Source of the DNA: a virus
IMG/VR virus record: IMGVR_UViG_3300030419_003193
Coordinates: 1-31,049 of that record
Length of the DNA stretch: 31,049 bases
Strand: one strand, 5' to 3'
The position numbers and the translations under genes were made by a program. Below are positions 1 to 7,155 of this stretch, piece by piece (within the stretch, counting starts at the first letter, position 1; each line of letters begins with the position of its first letter). The notes beneath the pieces are model-generated. The model made no database searches. It saw only the letters and a list, made by a program, of their open reading frames with translations, and was not told the origin of the DNA.

Positions 1-3000
1 ATTTCTTCTATGACTCCTGCCCCTGAACTATCTCTACCAAGAATTCTATCTGTAGCACTGACATTTTGTATCTTAGCATAAGTGATAGCATCGTCTGCTA
101 CCATATCTGTAGCAACCTGAACTTCCCCAATGGTCCCAGCGGTAGCAGCACCTAATAACCTGTTGTCAGCAGAAGTGTCTTGCATTTTGGCATAAGTTAC
201 AGCGTCGTTAGCTATCGTGCTTGTAATAGAAATACCTGCCGAGCCGTCAAAGTTTGCGGTACCCGTTACGTCTCCAGCTAATGCTATTGCTCTGGCTGTT
301 GTAAGAGTGGCTGCACTTCCTGTCGTGTTTTGGTTTAATGTTCCTATCGAGATATTGATTTCTGTATCAGGTGTCTCAGAAACTGAAAAGTCGGATGAAA
401 AATCCAGAGTGACAATATCAGCACCGCCAACCTGACTACCATTTGCTTTTACGGTAGTCATAGAACCGCCGCCTCCGCCACCACCGCCTACAGCAGAGCC
501 GTTGAACTTTAGTGTTCCGCCATCGTTATAAAGTCTGTAGGTTGTAGATGTTGGTACATAATTTGCTAAATACAAGCCGCTAACAGACATGCCACTGGCG
601 TTTACTATACCGCTTGTAGTTATATCTCCACTAGTAGTAATACTTCCGTCGTTCGCTACAGAGAAGCGTGTATGGCCATTGATAAGATTTAGGGTGCTTC
701 CATCGAAAGTAAGGTTAGCCTCGCCATTCAGAGCGTTAGTGTCAGTAAAGGTAGCAATCCTATTGTCTGCTCCGTTGGCGTAGGTTAGCCCACTAGCGGC
801 AAAGCCGGAGCGAAACTCTGCAAACGCCTGTGTACCACTGGCAGATTCTATTCTTAATTCAGCTAACACGGCGGTTCCGCTGGCGGCATTACGGATAATG
901 TCCGCTGCATGGTTTACACCGCTCGCAGACTCTGTTCTCAACTCTGCTAATACGGCTGTACCACTGGCAGCATTACGAATAATATCCGCTGCGTGGTTTG
1001 TTCCACTTGCGGCCATCCGAAGCATATCGGCTGTGTTGTTGGATATATTCGTGGTGTTCGTAGCAACAGAGGTGTTGGTCGCGGTACCGCTGGCAGAATT
1101 ACGGATAATGTCCGCTGCATGGTTTACGCCACTCGCAGACTCTATCCTAAGCTCTGCTAATACGGCTGTACCACTGGCCGCATTGCGGATGATATCGGCT
1201 GCATGGTTTACGCCACTCGCAGAGTTTGCCAGTATATCAGCAGCACTGCCATCTCCACCACCACCACCAACGGCAGAACCGTTAAACTTAAGTGTTCCAC
1301 CATCATTGTAAAGTGCCCAGTGTGTGTTGGGGGGAACGTTGTTTCCTAATACTACTCCACTTGTACGAATTCCACTAGAGCTAATTACTCCAGACAACGG
1401 ATCGGTGTAACCAGCGTTTTGAGTCAAATGTACGCCACTGGTGACAAACCCATAGTCGTAATTATCCTTGTTTTTTTGGCCTGAAGCATTAAGTGCAGTG
1501 GTATTGGTTGTTATTACTTGTCCAGAAGCCATGACCGCCTCTGCAATACCTGAAACCACAACGCCGCTAGCTGAATTTGCTCTTATTTCATGAGTGAGGC
1601 TTACTGCTAAACTAGCGTCGCCACTTAAAGCGGTCGCTATCTCGTTCAAAGTGTCCAGTGTGGCCGGAGCACTATCTACTAGGTTTGCAACCTTTTTGTC
1701 TGCATACCATTCGTTATATCCCGATATAGCAATACCGCTATGTGAATTGTGATCCACTAAATCTAATAGATAATACCCAGATTCATGAGGGAGACGGTCT
1801 AATTGTTCGGTGAAATACTTATTCCACCCTGACGTACTTACTATATCAGCAGCACTTCCATCGCCAGCTGTGGTTTGAGAAGTTCCATCCTTGAACCGTA
1901 TCGTTTCAAACGAACCGATGCCGCTACAAGAAAGAAGGGAGTCCGGATGAGCCGTACCAATACCAACCAAATCATCCGCAGCATTTGTTCTTATAAGATT
2001 AGCCTCACCGTCGCCTTCAACCTGAAAATCAACATCGTTTTTACCGTCATTGATCTTAACTATATCCTGAGATGTCTTGTCCAGTGTAAGCATCGTCCTG
2101 CCACCAGCCACAAAGTCGAGCTGATCGCCTCGGAATCTAATATAAGTGTTCGTATCCCCATTATGATAAATATACTGGTCTACATTAATATCACCAGTGC
2201 CAGTGTAAGCTGCGGCAGCTATTCCTGATACAGTAACAATATCCTCTGTGTTTTGAGGCACTCCGCTAGCTATCCCGGAGACGGTAATGATATCCTCTGC
2301 ATTTTGCGAGATATGCGTACCACTAGCGGCTGGCAAGTGTGTTCCAGTAGTAAAGCTGGCAGAAGCCCAACCGCTAATCGCGACACCGCTCTCAGAGTTC
2401 TTCGCCATATCTGCTAGGACATCGGTACCCTTAACTGTTAAAGAACCGTCATTGCCGACCTTTGTCAATATTGATCCGGCACTATTTTGCCACTCTTGTA
2501 GATTAGCGGAATGAGACGTGGCAGCTTTTAAGACAAAAACCGGGTAAGTGGACGTTTGGGCATTAACTACAGTACCGGTGGCCTTGGCAGAAGTAATCAT
2601 GGTGCTGCCCTTGTTTGTCAGAACGAAACCTCCGCCATGGCTCAGTTCTAAACTGTTTTGGCTATTACCATATAAACCAAACTCACCGTCCGTAGCACGT
2701 ATATAAGCATAGGTCGGTGGGTCTCCTGAAGAGTCTGGACCTGACTTTAAGCCAAGCTTCCATTCTGGCGAGACGGCAGCGTCAGTGTACAGTGCTAAGG
2801 TTTTATTTGTACCATCTTCTTTATACGCATGAAAGAAACAGCCATCCCCAGTTCTTTTAAGGGTTAAAAATCCACTACTTATTATTTCTCCACTAGAAGT
2901 TATATTGTTTATATTTGCGTGCTTATGAACCAACAAGTTGTCAGCTTCTATAAGGCTGTCCGCTGTAGATAGTAACAACCCTCCGGCTAGAGATAAATCT

Positions 3001-3329
3001 CCGGGAAGCGTAGTAGCACTTTCGTTATCAACCAGTACAGTTTTTGAGGACGGCAACGCAACAAAAACAAAAGAGACACCAGACAAGCTAATTTTAGAGC
3101 TACCGTCAGAACTAGAAATAACAGTATCTCTCGAAAGAGAACCAGAGGAATATGTACCAATACCTATTTCCCATTTAGCGTCATTTTCTATAACATAATA
3201 GGTTTTATTACCCTCTCCTATCGCAGAAGAAAAGGTAACAAAGCCGCCAAGAGCACCGCCAAGGGTAATACTTCCGGTGCCCGAAGTGGTAGTGGTTTCT
3301 TTAACTCTATCTGATAAAACAAATGCCAT
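1..3329 (-). CDS. Large tail fibre protein, C-terminus cut by the window edge
   Basis: The minus-strand frame is open from ATG at 3329 to base 1, giving at least 1109 codons. The N-terminus (MAFVLSDRVKETTTTSGTGS) and the segment after it, with YYVIEN and a 'WEIGIGTY' stretch, resemble N-terminal virion-attachment regions of fibres in aquatic phages. The middle has many A/S-SG turns and near-identical repeats built around ASGTAVLAELR and ESASGVNHAADII. Two copies of a LYNDGGTLKFNGSAVGG segment each end in a Gly-rich hinge. The C-terminal part (DAVTYAKMQDTSADNRLLG, then a second similar unit) is typical of repetitive fibre shafts. It starts 11 bases after the glycosyltransferase stop, with a weak GAGAG Shine-Dalgarno. 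Role inferred: host recognition. The receptor-binding tip would lie outside the window. Confidence 0.85.
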   Translation of the reverse strand, partial: MAFVLSDRVKETTTTSGTGSITLGGALGGFVTFSSAIGEGNKTYYVIENDAKWEIGIGTYSSGSLSRDTVISSSDGSSKISLSGVSFVFVALPSSKTVLVDNESATTLPGDLSLAGGLLLSTADSLIEADNLLVHKHANINNITSSGEIISSGFLTLKRTGDGCFFHAYKEDGTNKTLALYTDAAVSPEWKLGLKSGPDSSGDPPTYAYIRATDGEFGLYGNSQNSLELSHGGGFVLTNKGSTMITSAKATGTVVNAQTSTYPVFVLKAATSHSANLQEWQNSAGSILTKVGNDGSLTVKGTDVLADMAKNSESGVAISGWASASFTTGTHLPAASGTHISQNAEDIITVSGIASGVPQNTEDIVTVSGIAAAAYTGTGDINVDQYIYHNGDTNTYIRFRGDQLDFVAGGRTMLTLDKTSQDIVKINDGKNDVDFQVEGDGEANLIRTNAADDLVGIGTAHPDSLLSCSGIGSFETIRFKDGTSQTTAGDGSAADIVSTSGWNKYFTEQLDRLPHESGYYLLDLVDHNSHSGIAISGYNEWYADKKVANLVDSAPATLDTLNEIATALSGDASLAVSLTHEIRANSASGVVVSGIAEAVMASGQVITTNTTALNASGQKNKDNYDYGFVTSGVHLTQNAGYTDPLSGVISSSGIRTSGVVLGNNVPPNTHWALYNDGGTLKFNGSAVGGGGGDGSAADILANSASGVNHAADIIRNAASGTAVLAELRIESASGVNHAADIIRNSASGTATNTSVATNTTNISNNTADMLRMAASGTNHAADIIRNAASGTAVLAELRTESASGVNHAADIIRNAASGTAVLAELRIESASGTQAFAEFRSGFAASGLTYANGADNRIATFTDTNALNGEANLTFDGSTLNLINGHTRFSVANDGSITTSGDITTSGIVNASGMSVSGLYLANYVPTSTTYRLYNDGGTLKFNGSAVGGGGGGGGSMTTVKANGSQVGGADIVTLDFSSDFSVSETPDTEINISIGTLNQNTTGSAATLTTARAIALAGDVTGTANFDGSAGISITSTIANDAVTYAKMQDTSADNRLLGAATAGTIGEVQVATDMVADDAITYAKIQNVSATDRILGRDSSGAGVIEE
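840..1260 (-). repeat. Tandem repeats inside the tail fibre gene
   Basis: At least three imperfect copies of a unit of about 25 to 30 codons encode RNAASGTAVLAELR followed by ESASGVNHAADII, with shorter variants between them. The DNA copies are nearly identical (for example the gcatggtttac and tctgctaatacggctgt blocks), so this is a likely place for recombination and length change in the fibre shaft. Confidence 0.8.
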
Positions 3330-3339
3330 GATTTACTCT

Positions 3340-4497
3340 CTAGTTATTGTTTTTGCATTTCTTATTTTTGCAGCATGATTTTTTAGTTAACTGTTTTAAT
3401 TTTAGTTTTAATGTCTCTATCTCTCTTAGAACATCCGCGTCTAGTGTAGTGTCTGAGTCTTGATATAGGCCTCTGCATTCTCCTTCAATTAAATCAAAGT
3501 CCTTTTGGCTAAAAGAGCCATCCTCGACAAAATGCTCTTTAATGGGCGATAGGTCCATGCCTAATTCTAAAAACTCTAGTATATAGTTTCTAACCTTGTT
3601 TTCTGCCGTTAGTTCATATCTAACACCGTCTGGTCTACCAAAACGATGTAGCCATCTTAGGAACGGCAAATATATCGTTTGTCTATCATTTGCTCTGTAT
3701 TTTTCGTGTATATAACATTCTTCCCCGCCAAAGCCTCTTGCGTGCTCGTTAAACTTGAGCCACGAGGCCTTTCTGGTGAGAAAAACGCCTAACCCTTGGG
3801 CAAAAACAGGGAAAGGGCAACTGCTTGGATCTCGCCCAACCTTTGAATACCCCTGATCCGATAGGGGTTTTTCATGTCCGTAAAATCCAATATCTTTAGG
3901 AAACTCTCTATTACAATATACACATTTATCTAATTTCTCTTGCTTTTCCAAGGAAAAGAAGGAAACCTTGTCATTCTCATTATGTATCGCAAAATTATAG
4001 CTTTCACACACACACTGCCAAGCAGAACCCCACTGACCCCACATGTGTCCTCCCCAAGTATCGTTAAAGTGGGTGGAAAAATTCATCAGGTCGTCGTGAA
4101 TCAGGGGGCCTGTATACAAATCATCTGATTTTGAATTGTATTCCAAAAAGCTAAATAATTTATCTAGGGTTTCTACAACCGGACAGAGTAATACATGACA
4201 ATCCATTACTAGTACAAAATTAGTTCTTGCTTCTTCTATAATTTTATTTCTAGCCGGTGAAGTTCCAATATCTTCTGTTAGGTCAATTACCTCTAAATTT
4301 CTAACTTTATTGCTGTAGTCCTTAAGCATCTGGGCGTGCTTACTGCCGGGGTCGTTTTCAACCACTAAGAACTTTATTCTTTGCAGAAGGTCATGTCTTC
4401 TGTTAAAAATGAGTTCTTTTCTAATGTCCTGAATTGTAAAGTACACCCCGTGATAGTCGTTGTGGTGTGCCATTCCGATAGTTAATGTTTGTTCCAT
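3340..4497 (-). CDS. Glycosyltransferase, GT-A fold, polypeptide-GalNAc-transferase-like
   Basis: This 385-aa protein has GT-A family features. SPARNKIIEEA (80-90) precedes a strand ending in VLVMDCH (95-101). That DxH (D99, H101) matches the metal-binding DxH of GT27 polypeptide GalNAc-transferases rather than the usual DxD. FGGEECYIHEKYR (256-268) followed by P278 and WLHRFGR (282-288) resembles the GT27 pattern of a GGE box, then P, then H-x-x-R. A CVYC pair sits at 192-195 and the C-terminus is a Cys/Lys tail (CCKNKKCKNNN). The start has a strong AGGAGAGG site. It lies 48 bases after a protein with long Thr runs and just before the large fibre, so a virion protein is the likely acceptor (inference). 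Family assignment is by motif only; another GT2-like specificity is possible. Confidence 0.75.
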   Translation of the reverse strand: MEQTLTIGMAHHNDYHGVYFTIQDIRKELIFNRRHDLLQRIKFLVVENDPGSKHAQMLKDYSNKVRNLEVIDLTEDIGTSPARNKIIEEARTNFVLVMDCHVLLCPVVETLDKLFSFLEYNSKSDDLYTGPLIHDDLMNFSTHFNDTWGGHMWGQWGSAWQCVCESYNFAIHNENDKVSFFSLEKQEKLDKCVYCNREFPKDIGFYGHEKPLSDQGYSKVGRDPSSCPFPVFAQGLGVFLTRKASWLKFNEHARGFGGEECYIHEKYRANDRQTIYLPFLRWLHRFGRPDGVRYELTAENKVRNYILEFLELGMDLSPIKEHFVEDGSFSQKDFDLIEGECRGLYQDSDTTLDADVLREIETLKLKLKQLTKKSCCKNKKCKNNN

Positions 4498-4545
4498 CTT
4501 AACCTCTCCTTTTAAAAATAAAATCTTAGTTATGCTCCACTGCCG

Positions 4546-7146
4546 CTACGGTGGCGTCGTTGCGGGCTCTTCTTCATCGCCACCGGGACCACCACCGGGA
4601 TCGCCACCGGGATCACTGGTAGTAGTTGTGGTGGTCGTTGTGGTAGTTGTGGTGGTGTTACAGGGGTCTCCATCACAATTTAGTCCGCTGGACCACGTTC
4701 CTCCTAAAATACCACATTCTTCAGAGCTGTTGACAACACATGTGACAACGCCGTCTTCTACATAACAGCAGCGTCCGGTTGTTACACCCTCTCCCGGTGG
4801 CTCATCGTCGCCGCCCGGACCGCTAACGCATTCACCCTCTTCATTCCCTATGGTTGTTCCATCTGGGCAGCAGCAGCAGCACCCTTCAGGCTGGTGAAGA
4901 CAGTCCATGCTAACGACACTCCCATCTGGATAGCAACATGTAACCGCTCGGGCTTCTCGACAGTTACTATCACATGGGGGTGCAAAATCACCGCACTCGT
5001 CCGGACCAAGAGTGGTTGTGGTTGTGGTCGTGCAACAATTGCAGTCAAACCACGGATCGCATGGGGTAAACGGGTCGTTTGGTAACCACTCAAAATCTCC
5101 CCTTGTAGACTTAATAACAAGTCTATCGTCTATATCATAGGTTGGAGGAGAGGAACAAGATTGACCCGGAGCGTTGTCTTCAAATTCATGAGAAACCTCG
5201 ATGATACCGCATGTATCAGAGCCCCAAAAAACCTTCCACCTATCTTTGCTTGTACCTTCGTGATTACTATAGCAGAAAATCTTTATCCACCATGTGTCCC
5301 CACAGTCCGTTGTGCCTTCGCCTTTATAAACAGTGGGATTAAGCCCTGTACGGCAGGGGAAATCACCATCACCACTTTTAATAGAATCTTCTCTTTCTAT
5401 AAATGTTTCAAAATAGTGTACATCATTAGTATCACAAATGCCTCCATCGTCATTAGCTCCTAAATTTCCTAGAGGCCCTATGTAACACGGAGAACAATCT
5501 TGAGGGCAATCACGATACAAGTTTAGGGGAGTGCCACCTCTAGAAAGAGACACCTGAAATGTGTCCCCCGAAACGTTCACTGCATAATAACAAACGTTTT
5601 CAGCGAGTACTATAAAACAGCAGTCGAGAGAATCTTTACCATATTTGAAGACCTGCCCCTCCTCTAAACCGTGACCGGATATGGTAATGGTGTCGGCATC
5701 GGAATCAATGTCATGAAACGGGTTGAAGAAAAATCTTCTTATGTCTGACGTTCCGCTCAGTGGGCCGAACTCAATATCGCAAATAGAGCAGCCGCAGTCC
5801 TTTTTCCCGTGACAAAACTTAAAAGTTCCTGAAATTTCATCTGGGCAATTACAGTCTTCGGAAGGGCATGGGTCGCCCGAATAGATTTTTTCGGAACAGT
5901 TTGTCTCAGCACAGCTTGGGGAACCATCGCTTGTGTATTCTGTGAAAACCTTAACCCCGTCAGCACACCCGTCACCGCTCTCGTGAAAAGCTTCGTTGGT
6001 GCAATTTGCAGAATGTGCATTATCTTCGCATGAATAAGAATAATCGCCACCGCAACAATGCTTAGTGCAACAGGTTCCTAAACCGCACGGGTTTGCATAT
6101 TCACCACAGGGCTTTTCTAAAACCGTACCCCCTAAAGCTGTACACAATTCACTAGACAGATTGAGACAAGAATAATCACCAAACTCTTCAACACAACAAC
6201 CTTTATCTGGCTCCTCGGTGGTTGTTGTGGTAGTGCTTGTCGTCGTTGACGTAGTGGTAGTAGTGGTGGTCGTCGATGTGCATTCATTGCAGCTGACTAC
6301 CCCAACCCAGACATCCGTACAGTCAATATAATTAGTCTCCGGATCATACCCCGGATAATTGTACCTAAGTCGCTTATGGTTGACGGGGTCTAATACCCAG
6401 TAGTATTCGCCACCGGTATTGGGCCAGACGCAATTGCTGTTCGGGGATTGTCCGGGAGCAGTTCCCGTCTTTGTTGTTTCCAAGGTAGGGCAGCACCAAC
6501 TACCATATGAACAGTTGTGAAAAGCTATACCGTTTACATAATATATATGATTGCCGTCTAGAGACAAGTCGTATAGTACCGTGTCGAAGTCAGTTTCTGA
6601 GTCTTTTAGTTTAATTTCTTTTACCGGTTTTTTACCAGCTTCTGAAAATATGATATCTCCTACGTTAAGATTTCCCACAAAGTCTAATTCAGAATAAAGT
6701 TGTCTTGAAAGCTCAACTTCCAGCGATTTAAAGCCATCCTGAGTAATAATAGGATGATCGTAGCTAAAAAAGAAATCTGAGTTGTTTATGGAAGCCAGTC
6801 TTCTATTTCCGAGGATTGTTTTTTCTATGTGTACTACCGTGTTGACTTCGCCATTGATGGATTTTACCTTTTCACCAACGGCAACCTCAGATATTGACTT
6901 ATAAGAGCCATCACTCATTAAGACTTGCGATTCAGAGATGAAACAGGTCGGTGGAGGACCACTACAATCAATGGCAGAGCAAAGAGTGCTGGGAGAATGG
7001 ACACCACCGGGTCTTGACAAGCAGTCGTTTACTTCTACATCATCTTCGCAGGTTCTAGACCATTCAGTAAGCCCGTAGCAGCAAGCACCGGGAGGAGGTG
7101 GAGGTGGGGGAGTTACTAATCCGTCACACTGGCAGCACTGAGTCAT
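4546..7146 (-). CDS. Cys-rich, Thr-rich modular virion protein with embedded mini-intein (Hint) domain
   Basis: This protein has 866 aa and very many Cys, often in CC pairs. Three modules share the pattern G-x(0-1)-CC, C, C, GG, C, C (about 20-61, 315-354 and 791-829). Between the first module and CSYGSWCCP lies a complete-looking Hint domain, residues 68-211 (separate entry). Thr/Ser runs sit at 290-310, 706-712 and 831-843, like mucin linkers. Residues 480-545 hold a 'HGLEEGQVFKY ... YYAVNVSGDTFQVSLSRGGTP' domain of a type often seen in phage structural proteins. The C-terminus is Gly/Pro/Asp/Glu rich. AGGAGG five bases before ATG fixes the start. Role inferred: an exposed adhesin or fibre accessory. 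It has no signal peptide, so disulfides would form after lysis, or the Cys may bind metal. Confidence 0.8.
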   Translation of the reverse strand: MTQCCQCDGLVTPPPPPPPGACCYGLTEWSRTCEDDVEVNDCLSRPGGVHSPSTLCSAIDCSGPPPTCFISESQVLMSDGSYKSISEVAVGEKVKSINGEVNTVVHIEKTILGNRRLASINNSDFFFSYDHPIITQDGFKSLEVELSRQLYSELDFVGNLNVGDIIFSEAGKKPVKEIKLKDSETDFDTVLYDLSLDGNHIYYVNGIAFHNCSYGSWCCPTLETTKTGTAPGQSPNSNCVWPNTGGEYYWVLDPVNHKRLRYNYPGYDPETNYIDCTDVWVGVVSCNECTSTTTTTTTTSTTTSTTTTTTEEPDKGCCVEEFGDYSCLNLSSELCTALGGTVLEKPCGEYANPCGLGTCCTKHCCGGDYSYSCEDNAHSANCTNEAFHESGDGCADGVKVFTEYTSDGSPSCAETNCSEKIYSGDPCPSEDCNCPDEISGTFKFCHGKKDCGCSICDIEFGPLSGTSDIRRFFFNPFHDIDSDADTITISGHGLEEGQVFKYGKDSLDCCFIVLAENVCYYAVNVSGDTFQVSLSRGGTPLNLYRDCPQDCSPCYIGPLGNLGANDDGGICDTNDVHYFETFIEREDSIKSGDGDFPCRTGLNPTVYKGEGTTDCGDTWWIKIFCYSNHEGTSKDRWKVFWGSDTCGIIEVSHEFEDNAPGQSCSSPPTYDIDDRLVIKSTRGDFEWLPNDPFTPCDPWFDCNCCTTTTTTTLGPDECGDFAPPCDSNCREARAVTCCYPDGSVVSMDCLHQPEGCCCCCPDGTTIGNEEGECVSGPGGDDEPPGEGVTTGRCCYVEDGVVTCVVNSSEECGILGGTWSSGLNCDGDPCNTTTTTTTTTTTTTSDPGGDPGGGPGGDEEEPATTPP
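4618..4656 (-). repeat. Poly-Thr linker 3 (mucin-like)
   Basis: Residues 831-843 are thirteen Thr after the third GxCC module and before the Gly/Pro/Asp/Glu tail. The mixed ACN codons read as a run of gtggt/tgtgg on the plus strand. Confidence 0.85.
5011..5031 (-). repeat. Poly-Thr linker 2 (mucin-like)
   Basis: Residues 706-712 are seven Thr directly after a CNCC end, again with mixed ACN codons. The run separates the central domain from the C-terminal Cys modules. Confidence 0.75.
6217..6279 (-). repeat. Poly-Thr/Ser linker 1 (mucin-like)
   Basis: Residues 290-310 are almost all Thr with a few Ser, written with mixed ACN codons, so the run is kept at protein level and is not a simple DNA homopolymer. 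It joins two Cys-rich modules. Confidence 0.85.
6514..6945 (-). other. Mini-intein / Hint domain inside the Cys-rich protein
   Basis: The domain is 144 residues (68-211 of the host protein). All hallmark positions are present: Cys1 in CFISESQVLMSDGSYKSI (block A), SYDHPIITQDG (block B, with the block-B Thr replaced by Ser), and YDLSLDGNHIYYVNGIAFHN (block F/G) ending in His-Asn, followed at once by Cys as the +1 nucleophile. No LAGLIDADG or HNH endonuclease is inserted. Splicing would join GPPPT to CSYGSWCC. A bacterial-intein-like domain that cleaves or crosslinks rather than splices is the main alternative. Confidence 0.88.
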
Positions 7147-7155
7147 GAACGCCTC

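Noticed and set aside
217-3198. Several plus-strand frames of 60 to 140 codons in the left 3 kb
   Set aside because: They are antisense to one continuous minus-strand fibre frame with repeats; the translated text is low-complexity shadow.
4460-5463. Plus-strand frames and a 90-codon minus frame over the Thr/Cys-rich gene
   Set aside because: Caused by the repeated codons of the real gene; long runs of Val or Ser come from reading ACN/TGY repeats in other frames.
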